Positions 53,811-63,405 of a DNA stretch of 64,000 nucleotides are shown here, in pieces; positions within the stretch are counted from its first letter, which is position 1; every line of letters starts with the position of its first letter. The notes under the pieces are model-generated. The model saw only the letters and a program-made list of their open reading frames with translations, searched no databases and was not told the origin of the DNA. The DNA comes from Sporanaerobacter acetigenes DSM 13106 (GTDB taxonomy: Bacteria > Bacillota > Clostridia > Tissierellales > Sporanaerobacteraceae): assembly GCF_900130025.1 (NCBI RefSeq), contig NZ_FQXR01000002.1, positions 372,001-436,000 on the forward strand, read 5' to 3'. Position numbers and translations under genes: made by a program.

Positions 53811-55853
53811 TTATTCGCACTTTTCTACTTGAAATTCTTTTATTAAGCTTTCTAATTTATTTGCCATATCTTTCAATTGTTCTGTCATTTCAGCTATTTC
53901 TTCTATAGTTGCCGTTTGCTCTTCTATGGAAGCAGATACTTCTTCTGTAGCTGCTGAAGATTCCTCAGCTATAGATGTTATAGATTCAATAGAAGCTACA
54001 ACTTCTTCTTTTTCTTTGCCTACTCCTGTGATTATATTGGCTAATTCATCTATTTGCCCAAGAGTATCTTCTGTGATTTCATTTATTTTTTCAAAAGAGG
54101 ATATAGTTTCCTCAACTACTTCATTGGATTTTCCAAGAGTTGTATTGGCTACATCCATTTGTTCTTTAGTCATTTGAATTTCATCAATTATTTCTTCTAT
54201 AATCTTGTCTACTTCAGAAGTACTTTGATGAGTTTCTTCTGCAAGTTTTCTTATTTCCTCTGCTACTACTGCAAATCCTCTTCCTGCATCTCCGGCACGA
54301 GCTGCTTCTATAGCTGCATTAAGTGCAAGTAAATTGGTTTGTTCAGCTATATCATTTACAGTATTTACAATGTCTTTTATGGAATTTGAACTTTCTGAAA
54401 GTGAAAATACCTTTTTAGCTATTTCAGAAATCATTTTGTTGTTTTCATCTATGGTTTCTCTTAAGTCTTTGAGTACTTCTACATTTTCACTATTTGCTCT
54501 TGAAGTTTGTATTGCATGTTCTTCTAGTACTTTGGAGCCTTCTATGGCCTGTTCAAAGTCTTCAGATAGTCTATTTAATTTTTCAAATCCATTTGAAGAC
54601 TCTTTTGCCTGCTCACCAGCCCCTTCTGCCAATTCACCTACTGCTTTTGCTACTTCTTCTATGGATACAGAAGTTTCATTGGAATTTTCAGAAATATGCT
54701 GAGAATACTTGAGAAGCTCCGTAGATGAATTGTATATATTGTTTATGACTCTTTCTAAATTTCTTCTCATATTGTCAAGTTCTGTAGCCATGATTCCTAG
54801 TTCTGTTTTGTTTTTAGATAGTATCTCATAGTTTTCATCTTTTCTCAAATCTAAATTAGAAATCTTCAAAACCAAATCCTTTAGCTTATTTAATGGATTC
54901 AATACATTTTTCTTGATAAATGCAGTCATAATCCCCAAAGCCATAATAGCCACTACAATTCCAACAATTACAGTTTTTATGATATTGTCTTTTACAGCTT
55001 TTTTCACATTGTCCACAGAAAGACAAATATTTGTAGCTCCTGAAAATCCTCCTGAAGAACTTTCATTTGGAACATACACATTATATACTTCTTTTTTCAA
55101 ATCTTTATCCCATTCCAAGGTAGCATAAGTTTTCCCTTTTTCTAAGCTTTCTTTTGAAGCACTGGAAAGTACTAAATTTTTTGTCCCATTTCCTCTATTA
55201 TCTACAATAGTATTGTATCCCTTGTCCATAATGACTATATGATATATTTTTTTGTCTTCAGCTATTTCTTTTACAATGTCTTCCACATTTAAATTTTTCT
55301 TCATCGAAATAATTTCATCTGCGAACATACCGATTTGTACAGCTCCACCTTCTATTTTTCTTCCGCCATATTTGTACATTTTGTCATTAGTAGTACTCTT
55401 TCTTGCTTTCTCTATTATACTATCTGCATGACCTATGAGTATTTTCCTCATAGAATGTTTCTCTGGATAGACATATCCAATATTTTCTGGCAAATTTGAA
55501 TAAACTATTACTCCACTTTTATCTACTATATTTATTTCAGCTATTCCAATAGCCTCTGCCAATTCTTCTAATTCCTCATTTGAAAAATACTCTTTGTTCC
55601 CGATGAGAAAAGCTATATCATTTATGTAGTCTTCCAATATAGTATCCATATCCCCTTCAGCTTTATTTAAAGTATCTATTTCACGAGCAAGAATATTTGC
55701 TATTTGAAGTGCACTTTCATCTAATTCATTGTACAATGCTTTCTTTGCATCCTTAACTGAAAAGTATGTGGTCAAAGCTATGGAGGCCACCAATGAAATA
55801 AGAACTACTATGGCTATTTTTCTTCCAATAGAACTTTTTTGCAATTTGTCCAT
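53811..55853 (-). CDS. Methyl-accepting chemotaxis protein, Cache sensor
   Basis: Chemoreceptor of 680 aa. TM1 at about 12-32, an extracellular Cache-type sensor (about 35-285), TM2 at about 290-312, HAMP (about 315-370), then a long coiled-coil signalling domain with the hairpin tip [38 protein letters not shown]. It controls CheA activity and is adapted by methylation. The tail ends without a NWETF-like CheR-binding motif. It heads the run MCP-SLH-RR-CheC-GGDEF and is divergent from a second receptor at 56049. Confidence 0.95.
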   Translation of the reverse strand: MDKLQKSSIGRKIAIVVLISLVASIALTTYFSVKDAKKALYNELDESALQIANILAREIDTLNKAEGDMDTILEDYINDIAFLIGNKEYFSNEELEELAEAIGIAEINIVDKSGVIVYSNLPENIGYVYPEKHSMRKILIGHADSIIEKARKSTTNDKMYKYGGRKIEGGAVQIGMFADEIISMKKNLNVEDIVKEIAEDKKIYHIVIMDKGYNTIVDNRGNGTKNLVLSSASKESLEKGKTYATLEWDKDLKKEVYNVYVPNESSSGGFSGATNICLSVDNVKKAVKDNIIKTVIVGIVVAIMALGIMTAFIKKNVLNPLNKLKDLVLKISNLDLRKDENYEILSKNKTELGIMATELDNMRRNLERVINNIYNSSTELLKYSQHISENSNETSVSIEEVAKAVGELAEGAGEQAKESSNGFEKLNRLSEDFEQAIEGSKVLEEHAIQTSRANSENVEVLKDLRETIDENNKMISEIAKKVFSLSESSNSIKDIVNTVNDIAEQTNLLALNAAIEAARAGDAGRGFAVVAEEIRKLAEETHQSTSEVDKIIEEIIDEIQMTKEQMDVANTTLGKSNEVVEETISSFEKINEITEDTLGQIDELANIITGVGKEKEEVVASIESITSIAEESSAATEEVSASIEEQTATIEEIAEMTEQLKDMANKLESLIKEFQVEKCE

Positions 55854-56048
55854 ATCCCATCCCCCTAAACTTATATTTCCAAAGATATATGTATTAACAT
55901 TATACTACAATATTTAGAATTTTTCTTCTAAAATTTGCACTATGTCTACAAATATTATATATTGGATATATTGTACTATTCTCTTTTTTTCTACATGTTG
56001 TATAATATATGTATAATTTTCAACATATTTTGACAAGGAGGTTTTTGT

Positions 56049-58067
56049 GTGGGCAAAGAAAAAATTAGTCGTAAAAAAAGTATCAGTTCTGTCCTTTTAG
56101 TTTCTATCACAGCTTTAATCCTTGTACTCTGTGTAGCGCTAGGTTCTATATCTTTTAGTACGGGTAGAAAAAATATAACTCAAATGACCTACAGTGAGCT
56201 TACAGACGATGCACAGGATTCAGGAAAACTTGCTGATGAAAGAATAGAAAAACTTATTTCAAATTTAGAAAGTTCAAGCAGAATAAAAAGAATTTATGAC
56301 AAAGAAGTACCTTGGGAAGAAAAATCCATGGCACTAAAAAATGAAAAAAGTGCATTAGAATTGCTTGATCTTGCAATAGTTGATTTAGATGGAAATTTAA
56401 CTTCTGCTGATGGAAAGACAACAAATGTAAGTGACAGGGAGTATTTTTCTTTAGCAAAAAGTGGAGAATCCACCATTTCAGATCCCGTACTTAGCAAGAC
56501 AAGAGGAATTATGCAAATAGCCATAGCTGTTCCAATTAAAAACAACAATCAAATTGTTGGAGTATTGGTTGGATATGAAGAAGCAGAACATTTTTATGAG
56601 ATTCTTGAAGATATAAAGGTTGGAAAAACAGGTCATGCTATGCTTTTTAACAAAAATGGAGAACTTCTCTATCATCCAGATTTAAAAGTAATGGAAAGCG
56701 GAGAATTGAATCTTTCCAATGCCAAAAATGACAGCTCTCTAAAAGAATATAGCAAATTGATTGAAAAAGCCACAAAAGGTGAAACTGGAGTTGGAACATA
56801 TACATATAAGGGTGAAAAAAAATTGGTAGCCTATGCTCCTATGGGAGAAAACAATTGGTCCATAGCTGTAAATGTTCCTGAAACTGAAATGCTTTCTCAG
56901 TTGAATTCCCTCAAAATAGCGACAATCATAGCCACTATAATTGCTACAATCATTGGAATATTGTTCTCTGTACTATTTAGTAGAAGTATATCAAAACCTT
57001 TAGCTGCAGTAGCAAATAGAGCTAAAAATATAGCAGATTTGGATTTGTCAAGAGATATAGATGAAAAGTTTTTAAATAGAAAAGATGAGATAGGTGATAT
57101 TGCCAATTCTTTTGATATAGTCATCAAAAATTTCAGAGGATTTTCAAGAGAAATTTCTGATACTTCTGAACAGGTAGCTGCCTCATCACAAGAACTTGCT
57201 GCTACTTCAGAAGAAGCTGCTCTTGCTTCTTCACATATTGCTGAATCTGCCAATGAAATAGCTAGTAGTTCTGATGGACAATTGAATGAAGTAGACAAAG
57301 TAGCAACTGCAATGGAAAAAATGTCTACTCAAATAGACAATATTTCTAATCAATCTATCGAAATGACCGAACTAGTTGACAATGTCTATAATCACACTAT
57401 GGATGGAAAGGATAAAATAGATAGTGCAATTGTCCAAATGAAACATATTACCGACAGTACAGATTTAGTTAAAAAATCCCTTATGGAAGTAAATGAAAGC
57501 TCTAAAAAGATGGATGCTATAATCAATGTAATTCGTGCTATAGCAGAACAAACCAATTTACTTGCTCTAAATGCTGCTATAGAAGCTGCTAGAGCTGGAG
57601 AAGCTGGAAAGGGATTTTCTGTAGTAGCCGAAGAGATAAGAAAGCTTGCTGAAGAAACTTCGAGATCTACTGAAGAAATATACAATATTATAGTAGAAAA
57701 TCAACAGACAATTGATGAAGCCAATGAAAATATGGACTCAAGTAAGGAAGATGTGGATAAAGGTGTAGAAACAGTAAATATAGCTAAAAACTCTTTTGAA
57801 GAAATTTCAAATGTAATACTTGATGTGAGTAGAGCTATAAACAATACTATAAATTCTATAACTGAATTGGGAATGGGTGCCAACGAATTGGTAGAGGCTT
57901 CTAATTCCGTAGAAAATTTAAGTAAACAAGTTGCTGGAGAAATCCAAACTATATCTGCATCTACTGAAGAACAAACTGCATCTATGGAAGAAATAACTGC
58001 TGCAAGTGAATCCCTTGCAAAACTTGCAGAAGGGCTTCAGATGCTCATTTCACAGATAAATCTCTAA
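56049..58067 (+). CDS. Methyl-accepting chemotaxis protein, dCache sensor
   Basis: Chemoreceptor of 672 aa. TM1 at about 15-35, a double-Cache sensor (about 40-285) with [26 protein letters not shown] and [21 protein letters not shown] typical of dCache_1, TM2 (about 290-312), HAMP, and a signalling domain with the tip [38 protein letters not shown]. dCache_1 receptors often bind amino acids or amines. Start is GTG 56049 after AAGGAGG. It is divergent from the other receptor across a 195-base gap and ends at a bidirectional terminator. Confidence 0.95.
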   Translation: MGKEKISRKKSISSVLLVSITALILVLCVALGSISFSTGRKNITQMTYSELTDDAQDSGKLADERIEKLISNLESSSRIKRIYDKEVPWEEKSMALKNEKSALELLDLAIVDLDGNLTSADGKTTNVSDREYFSLAKSGESTISDPVLSKTRGIMQIAIAVPIKNNNQIVGVLVGYEEAEHFYEILEDIKVGKTGHAMLFNKNGELLYHPDLKVMESGELNLSNAKNDSSLKEYSKLIEKATKGETGVGTYTYKGEKKLVAYAPMGENNWSIAVNVPETEMLSQLNSLKIATIIATIIATIIGILFSVLFSRSISKPLAAVANRAKNIADLDLSRDIDEKFLNRKDEIGDIANSFDIVIKNFRGFSREISDTSEQVAASSQELAATSEEAALASSHIAESANEIASSSDGQLNEVDKVATAMEKMSTQIDNISNQSIEMTELVDNVYNHTMDGKDKIDSAIVQMKHITDSTDLVKKSLMEVNESSKKMDAIINVIRAIAEQTNLLALNAAIEAARAGEAGKGFSVVAEEIRKLAEETSRSTEEIYNIIVENQQTIDEANENMDSSKEDVDKGVETVNIAKNSFEEISNVILDVSRAINNTINSITELGMGANELVEASNSVENLSKQVAGEIQTISASTEEQTASMEEITAASESLAKLAEGLQMLISQINL

Positions 58068-58070
58068 AAT

Positions 58071-58103
58071 AAAAGCTCTTGGAAATTCCAAGAGCTTTTA
58101 TTC
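58071..58103. terminator. Bidirectional terminator
   Basis: TAAAAGCTCTTGGAA-ATTCCAAGAGCTTTTA is a near-perfect inverted repeat with T-runs on both strands, shared by the convergent chemoreceptor and EIIA genes. It overlaps the last codons of the EIIA gene. Confidence 0.9.
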
Positions 58104-58430
58104 ATTATTTTTTAAAGCATATATTTCCCTATAAAGATTTGCTATATCTTCAGCTAAATCTCTAGCTAGCATAGATGTCATGAGATGGTCTTGAGCATGA
58201 ACCATAAGCATGGATACAGAATCATTGTTTCCCATTATTTCTTGGCGTATAATATCTGTCTGAAATCTATGGGCAATATTGAGTTCACTATCAGCCATAT
58301 CTAACAATTCATCTACCTTTTCAAAATTGTACTTTTTTGCTTCCTGCAGTGCTTCAAATACATGACTTCTAGCTGTTCCAGAACTAGATATTATTTCTAC
58401 AATCATTTTCTCATACTCTGAGTCAATCAT
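58098..58430 (-). CDS. Orphan PTS lactose/cellobiose-family EIIA
   Basis: Helical phosphocarrier of 110 aa. IISSSGTARSHVFEALQEAKKYNFEKVDELLDMADSEL matches the first helices and the phosphorylated His lies in LMVHAQDHLMT. No EIIB or EIIC is next to it; the gene stands alone between chemoreceptor and psuG. It might serve a distant permease lacking its own EIIA, or have a regulatory role. GAGGAGG precedes the ATG. Related to the EIIA at 35013 but clearly diverged. Confidence 0.93.
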   Translation of the reverse strand: MIDSEYEKMIVEIISSSGTARSHVFEALQEAKKYNFEKVDELLDMADSELNIAHRFQTDIIRQEIMGNNDSVSMLMVHAQDHLMTSMLARDLAEDIANLYREIYALKNNE

Positions 58431-58520
58431 TAAAAAGCCTCCTCTATTGTATATATCGACATATATTTAACAACATATTTAAGAATATGTTATAACATTG
58501 AAACAGTTAAGTCAATTGTG

Positions 58521-58554
58521 AAAAGTCCCTTAAAGAATTCTTTAAGGGACTTTT
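58521..58554. terminator. Bidirectional terminator after psuG
   Basis: AAAAGTCCCTTAAAGAA/TTCTTTAAGGGACTTTT is a perfect 17-bp palindrome with T-runs at both ends, just after the psuG stop at 58560. Confidence 0.9.
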
Positions 58555-58559
58555 GTGAA

Positions 58560-59474
58560 TTATAGTTTTGACAATTCTATGGCTAAATTTGCTCCTACTT
58601 TGGCATTGTTGTAGACCAATTCTATATTTGACTCAAGGCTATCTCCACCAGTTTTGTCCTTTACACTTGACAATAAAAATGGTGTGACTTTTTTGCCCTT
58701 TATACCTTTTTCTTCTGCTTCTTTCAAGGCTTCTTCTATTGCCTTATCTATTACATCCTTATCCATCTCATATTCTTCAGGAATTGGATTTGCTACTACT
58801 ATTCCACCCATTAGTCCTAAATCCCATTTTGCCTTTATAGCTTTGGCCAATTCCATTTCACTATCTACTCTGTAGTCCACACCATATCCGCTTTTCCTTG
58901 TAAAAAATGCTGGGAATTCATCAGTCTTGTATCCTACAACTGGTACGCCGAAAGTCTCAAGATACTCAAGAGTAAGACCTAAATCAAGTATGGATTTAGC
59001 TCCTGCACAAACTACTGCTACATCAGTGTGAGCAAGTTCTTGAAGGTCAGCAGAAATATCAAAGCTCTCCTCTGCACCTCTGTGAACTCCACCTATTCCT
59101 CCTGTGACAAATACCTTTATGCCAGCCAATTTTGAAATAATCATAGTACTAGCTACAGTTGTAGCACCACTGAAACCCTTTGCAACTATAAAAGGTAAAT
59201 CTCTTCTGCTTACTTTGTAGACATCTTTAGCCTTTCCCAAATACTCTATTTCATCTCTGGAAAGTCCTACTTTTATCTTTCCATCAAGTATAGCTATAGT
59301 TGCTGGTATTGCCCCCATACACTTAATGATCTTCTCTACTTCTAGAGCTGTCTCTACATTTTTGGGATAAGGCATCCCATGAGAAATAATGGTGGATTCC
59401 AGTGCTACCACTGGCTTTTTCTCCTCTATAGCAGTTTTTACTTCTTTATTTATTTCCATATAATTTTCTAACAT
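58560..59474 (-). CDS. psuG: Pseudouridine-5'-phosphate glycosidase
   Basis: Enzyme of 304 aa that splits pseudouridine-5'-phosphate into uracil and ribose-5-phosphate, breaking a C-C glycosidic bond. Family patterns: KPVVALESTIISHGMPYPKNVETA, GATTVASTMIISKLAGIKVFVTGGIGGVHRGAE, VVCAGAKSILDLGLTLEYLET, and GGIVVANPIPEEYEM. Length is normal. Its ATG overlaps the psuK stop by a few bases, so translation is coupled; GGAGATGG acts as ribosome site. Confidence 0.95.
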   Translation of the reverse strand: MLENYMEINKEVKTAIEEKKPVVALESTIISHGMPYPKNVETALEVEKIIKCMGAIPATIAILDGKIKVGLSRDEIEYLGKAKDVYKVSRRDLPFIVAKGFSGATTVASTMIISKLAGIKVFVTGGIGGVHRGAEESFDISADLQELAHTDVAVVCAGAKSILDLGLTLEYLETFGVPVVGYKTDEFPAFFTRKSGYGVDYRVDSEMELAKAIKAKWDLGLMGGIVVANPIPEEYEMDKDVIDKAIEEALKEAEEKGIKGKKVTPFLLSSVKDKTGGDSLESNIELVYNNAKVGANLAIELSKL

Positions 59475-60556
59475 ATTTCCATCTCCATTCTTTTTTTGAT
59501 TTTTTCAGGTGAAATATTGGGATTTATAGTGTTTTCATCTTCCAAGGTAAGAATGGAAGCACCTATGGCAAAGTTCAAAGTTTCCTCAATGGAAAAATCA
59601 TTGAAATATGAATAGGCAACTCCTGCAAGAAAAGCATCTCCTGCTCCTGTGGCATTTTTTATATTTGCCTTAGGTGGGAAAACATATCTTTCTATTTTCC
59701 CATCAAAATAATATATGCCCTTTTCTCCTAAGGAAATGAAAACCCTCTTTACACCCTTTTCTAAAAGATAATAGGAAGCTCTTTTTAAATCATCTTGTGA
59801 ATTTATCTCAATTCCTGAAAGTATTTCTGCTTCAATTTTGTTGGGCTTTATGGTGTGAAAACTTCCTATGATGTCTTTAACTTTTTGAGCCTTTGTAGTA
59901 GATACAGTATCTAAAAAATAATCAGCTTCAATATTTTCAACCATATATCTAATCACTTCTTCAGGTATATTGGTATCCACTACACAGAGTCTGGAATTTT
60001 CAATGATATCTCTTTTGCTCTCAATAAATGGAACACTAAGATTTTCAAATATGTCCATAGAAGAAAGGGCCAATTTCATATCCCCATTTTCATCTAGTAT
60101 AGCAAGATAAGTAGAAGTATCTTTATCTTGAACAATGAGAGAATCAGACATATCCAACCCTATTTTCATTCCGTCTTCAACTATTTGTTTTCCATAGATA
60201 TCGCTTCCAAGAACAGTTATAAGTCTTGTATCTATACCAAGTCTAGCCAAGTTCTCTCCAATATTTCGACCTACACCTCCCAGGGAAATAGTAGTGTTGC
60301 CTGGATTGGAATCTTCCATGATGAGACTTTTATAGGGAAGACCTATTATATCCACATTGGCTCCACCTACAACGGCTATATAGGGTTTTCTCTTCACAAT
60401 ATACCCTTTCCCAATGATATAGCCTTTTTTCATAAGATTCCCAATATGAACTCCCACAGAAGAACGGGTTATCCCTAGTTGTTCTGCTATTTCTTTTTGG
60501 GAGATAAGTGGGTTCTTAGAAATCAGCTCCAATATTTCTTCTTCTCTTCTAGTCAT
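59468..60556 (-). CDS. psuK: PfkB-family pseudouridine kinase with N-terminal HTH
   Basis: Product of 362 aa. Residues 1-60 are a winged helix (REEEILELISKNPLISQKEIAEQLGITRSSVGVHIGNLMKKGYI). Residues 65-360 are a PfkB kinase (AVVGGANVDIIGLPY, GGVGRNIGENLARLG, and the catalytic NATGAGDAFLAG). It phosphorylates pseudouridine for PsuG next door. The HTH fusion, known from YeiC-like relatives, suggests the kinase may also control its own operon. GAGGGG precedes the ATG. Confidence 0.93.
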   Translation of the reverse strand: MTRREEEILELISKNPLISQKEIAEQLGITRSSVGVHIGNLMKKGYIIGKGYIVKRKPYIAVVGGANVDIIGLPYKSLIMEDSNPGNTTISLGGVGRNIGENLARLGIDTRLITVLGSDIYGKQIVEDGMKIGLDMSDSLIVQDKDTSTYLAILDENGDMKLALSSMDIFENLSVPFIESKRDIIENSRLCVVDTNIPEEVIRYMVENIEADYFLDTVSTTKAQKVKDIIGSFHTIKPNKIEAEILSGIEINSQDDLKRASYYLLEKGVKRVFISLGEKGIYYFDGKIERYVFPPKANIKNATGAGDAFLAGVAYSYFNDFSIEETLNFAIGASILTLEDENTINPNISPEKIKKRMEMEIC

Positions 60557-60685
60557 AAAAATCCCCTCAATATTTGTTTATATTCTAAACTTATGCTTAT
60601 TCTCATAATACTACTACTCTTTTCTTTTGTCAAGACAACAAAAAAGATGCCTCAAATTTGAGACATCTTTTCATTACTGGTATTG

Positions 60686-61948
60686 TTAGAAGAAACGGTC
60701 AACTACGAATTTAGAATAGCAAACAGATTCTTCTATATTTCCAAAGCTCATAACTTCTCCTGCATAATAAGTATTTCTTTCTCCTTGCATTCCTTCAACT
60801 TTGTTATACCAACCATTCTTCAATTCATCAGAATTTACATGTGGGAAATATCTCCATGATTTATACATTACAACGTCTTTTATGTTCATTCCGAACAATT
60901 TTGCATCTTCAAGAATAAGTCTCTTACAATCTGCTTCGTCAACTTTTTCTTGAGGATTTCCAAGAACATAGAATGTAATTATTTGCTCTGGATTATTTAC
61001 CCATCTGTCATAATAAACCATTACATGGCCTGCTCTTGATTCAAACATGTTTCCTGGAATGTATCCAGAAATTTCAGGATAATTTTCTACTGTAGCTGCC
61101 AATACTTTGTAGTCTTCATATTTAATCTTTGAGAATAGATGCTCTTCTTCTTCAGTAGTATCTGCATAAAGATGTAAGTCTTGTAGTGGTGATGTAAATA
61201 TGATAGTATCATATTCTTCTTTGCCCATATTTGTATAAACATAAACTTTGTCATCTTTTCTAACTACTTTATCTATCTTTGTGCACATTCTAGGATGTCT
61301 ATTTAATTTAAGAGCAAGTTTTTCCCAAACAGTTTGAGTTCCATCTGCCCAAGTAATAAGTTCTTTCTTAACAAAGTGCATCATAGTTTCAAAGTCTAAA
61401 TATTTAAATACATAAGCTGCTGGAACCAAATTGAAATATCCATACCCATAAGCTGTATATGGGTTTATCCATATTTTCATACATAGTGGAACTTCATTCA
61501 TCATACAGAAATCATAGAATGTTTCTGTCATATCTGGATGTACATTTAGATAACCTGGATCTGTATATCCTTTATATTTTGTAGCAAGAAGTTGACCCAA
61601 TTTTTCTACTTGAGCTTTTACTTCTGGCATTTCTTCTTTGCTGATTCCCATTATTTCTTCTCCAGTTCTTTCGCTGTAGAACTTTCTGTCTAGTTTTGGA
61701 CCATCAGCTTCAACTCCAGCTACTTTCATCAGTTTTATAGTTTCATCATAATTTGGAACACCCATGATTGCTCCCATTTCGTAATGTTTGCCATCATATA
61801 CAGGTGAGTTACATTTTCCTCCAAGTCTATCCAATCTTTCAAGCACAGTTACATCTTTATAGCCTTTTTCTTGAAGATACCATGCAGCTGATATACCAGA
61901 TGGACCTCCACCAACAATACAAATCTTTTGATTTAAATCTTTACTCAT
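60686..61948 (-). CDS. FAD-dependent amine-oxidase-like oxidoreductase, copy A
   Basis: Flavoprotein of 420 aa. The dinucleotide fold QKICIVGGGPSGISAAWYLQEKGYKDVTVLERLDRLGGKC lies at residues 7-46, with the FAD loop RLGGK. The rest matches amine-oxidase-fold proteins (KHYEMGAIMGVPNYDETIKLM; YDTIIFTSPLQDLHLYADTTEEE; YAGEVMSFGNIEESVCYSKFVVDRFF). No signal peptide. The substrate is unknown. The ATG at 61948 follows GGGGGAG; a longer frame to 62035 lacks a ribosome site. The next gene is a clear paralogue, so they may work on related substrates or form a heteromer. Confidence 0.83.
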   Translation of the reverse strand: MSKDLNQKICIVGGGPSGISAAWYLQEKGYKDVTVLERLDRLGGKCNSPVYDGKHYEMGAIMGVPNYDETIKLMKVAGVEADGPKLDRKFYSERTGEEIMGISKEEMPEVKAQVEKLGQLLATKYKGYTDPGYLNVHPDMTETFYDFCMMNEVPLCMKIWINPYTAYGYGYFNLVPAAYVFKYLDFETMMHFVKKELITWADGTQTVWEKLALKLNRHPRMCTKIDKVVRKDDKVYVYTNMGKEEYDTIIFTSPLQDLHLYADTTEEEEHLFSKIKYEDYKVLAATVENYPEISGYIPGNMFESRAGHVMVYYDRWVNNPEQIITFYVLGNPQEKVDEADCKRLILEDAKLFGMNIKDVVMYKSWRYFPHVNSDELKNGWYNKVEGMQGERNTYYAGEVMSFGNIEESVCYSKFVVDRFF

Positions 61949-62158
61949 AACATACACTCCCCCTTTTTCATTATTTAATTTAATTATATCGGTATAAAAA
62001 GTATCGTCAAAAAAACTACAACCTCTATTTTTCAAGGTTGTAGTTAATTACGCTTTAGTTCCGTTTACATTTCAATTGTTAAAGCTTTAACTATACATCC
62101 ATCCATTCAAGCCTGTTTCAGAAAATTTAGAAATAATTACTGTAAACACCACTTGAAA

Positions 62159-63403
62159 TTAAAAGAATTTTTCTACAAAGTATTTGCAATAGCATATACA
62201 CTCTTCTATGATAGAATGATTCATTATTTCTCCTACATAATAAGTATTTCTTCCCCCTTGGAGCCCTTCAAGTCTATCATAATATCCATTTCTTATATCT
62301 TCTCCACTTACATGGGGAAAATGTTCCCATTTAGTATAAGTATATAATCCTTCTACTTTGACTCCTAGTCTCTTTAAGTCATCTTCTACTCTCATTTTTA
62401 CATCTCTTGGGGAAAGATTTTTATTTCCCAGGGCATAAACTGTGACTAAATCATTTTCGGCCATATCTTGCCATCTATAATACCAGACAAGAAGATGACC
62501 TACTCTGTCTTTTTTGAAATTTGCAGGTATGTATCCACAAACTCTTGGAATATTTTCAAGCTTGTAGGCAAATACATAAAAATCATTATATTCTATTTTT
62601 GAAAACAACTCTCTTTCTGTTTCACTGGCATCCAAAAATTCCAAGGACTTTTCCAATGGACAAGATATGATCAATTTGTCAAACTCCAATTCCTCTAAAT
62701 CTGTCTTTACATAGACTTTTTCTCCTCTTTTTATCTCCAATATATTTGTAGAAAGTCTCAAATCATTTAAAGATGAACCCATCTTTTCCCACAGTGCTTC
62801 TAATCCATCTACCAATGTAATAAGATGATCTATTTCTATAAAATAGTTCAAAAGTTTGAAATTCAATAGTTTCAATACATATATAGCAGGAGTATCTTCA
62901 AAATATCCATATCCAAAGGCATTAAAAGGTGGACTATATACTTTCATTACAAGAGGTATCTCATTTTCTTCACACCACTGCTTAAAAGGAACTGTAAATG
63001 AATCTGGTATATTTCTATATCCAGGTTCCCAAATATCATTGTAATCTTTCAATATTTCTGGAAGTCTGAAAAACTGATTTTGGAATTCTTTTGCCTCTTC
63101 TACATCTATTTGGGCTATCTGATTTCCATCTGGATCAAAGAAACCTCTATATAGTATTGGCCCAAGACCTTCTACTCCGAATTCTTTCATAAGTTCAAGT
63201 ACATTGCGATTGGAATAGACTCCAAGCATGGCACCCAATTCATAGGTCTTTCCTTTATAGTTTATAGTATGGCATTTTCCTCCCACTCTATTTTGCTTTT
63301 CCAGTACCGTCACATTTGTATATCCCATTTGCTCTAAATAATAGGCAGTGCTAAGGCCGGAAACTCCAGCTCCAACTATACATATTCTTTCATCTTTATC
63401 CAT
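62159..63403 (-). CDS. FAD-dependent amine-oxidase-like oxidoreductase, copy B
   Basis: Flavoprotein of 414 aa, paralogue of the gene at 60686. Shared blocks: ICIVGAGVSGLSTAYYLEQMGYTNVTVLEKQNRVGGKCHT at the N-terminus, KTYELGAMLGVYSN, FGYGYFEDTPAIYVLKLL, WEHFPHVSGEDIRNGYYDRLEGLQGGRNTYYVGEIMNHSIIEECICY at the end. The FAD-binding glycines are intact. GGGAGG precedes the ATG. The 210-base gap to copy A holds no evident gene. It begins 2 bases before the end of the transposase-derived gene, so the two are likely co-transcribed. Confidence 0.83.
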   Translation of the reverse strand: MDKDERICIVGAGVSGLSTAYYLEQMGYTNVTVLEKQNRVGGKCHTINYKGKTYELGAMLGVYSNRNVLELMKEFGVEGLGPILYRGFFDPDGNQIAQIDVEEAKEFQNQFFRLPEILKDYNDIWEPGYRNIPDSFTVPFKQWCEENEIPLVMKVYSPPFNAFGYGYFEDTPAIYVLKLLNFKLLNYFIEIDHLITLVDGLEALWEKMGSSLNDLRLSTNILEIKRGEKVYVKTDLEELEFDKLIISCPLEKSLEFLDASETERELFSKIEYNDFYVFAYKLENIPRVCGYIPANFKKDRVGHLLVWYYRWQDMAENDLVTVYALGNKNLSPRDVKMRVEDDLKRLGVKVEGLYTYTKWEHFPHVSGEDIRNGYYDRLEGLQGGRNTYYVGEIMNHSIIEECICYCKYFVEKFF

Positions 63404-63405
63404 CT

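Noticed and set aside
55854-56048. A sigma-28 flagellar promoter between the two chemoreceptor genes
   Set aside because: A TATAAT-like box is at 56001-56006, but no matching -35 or sigma-28 consensus was convincing.
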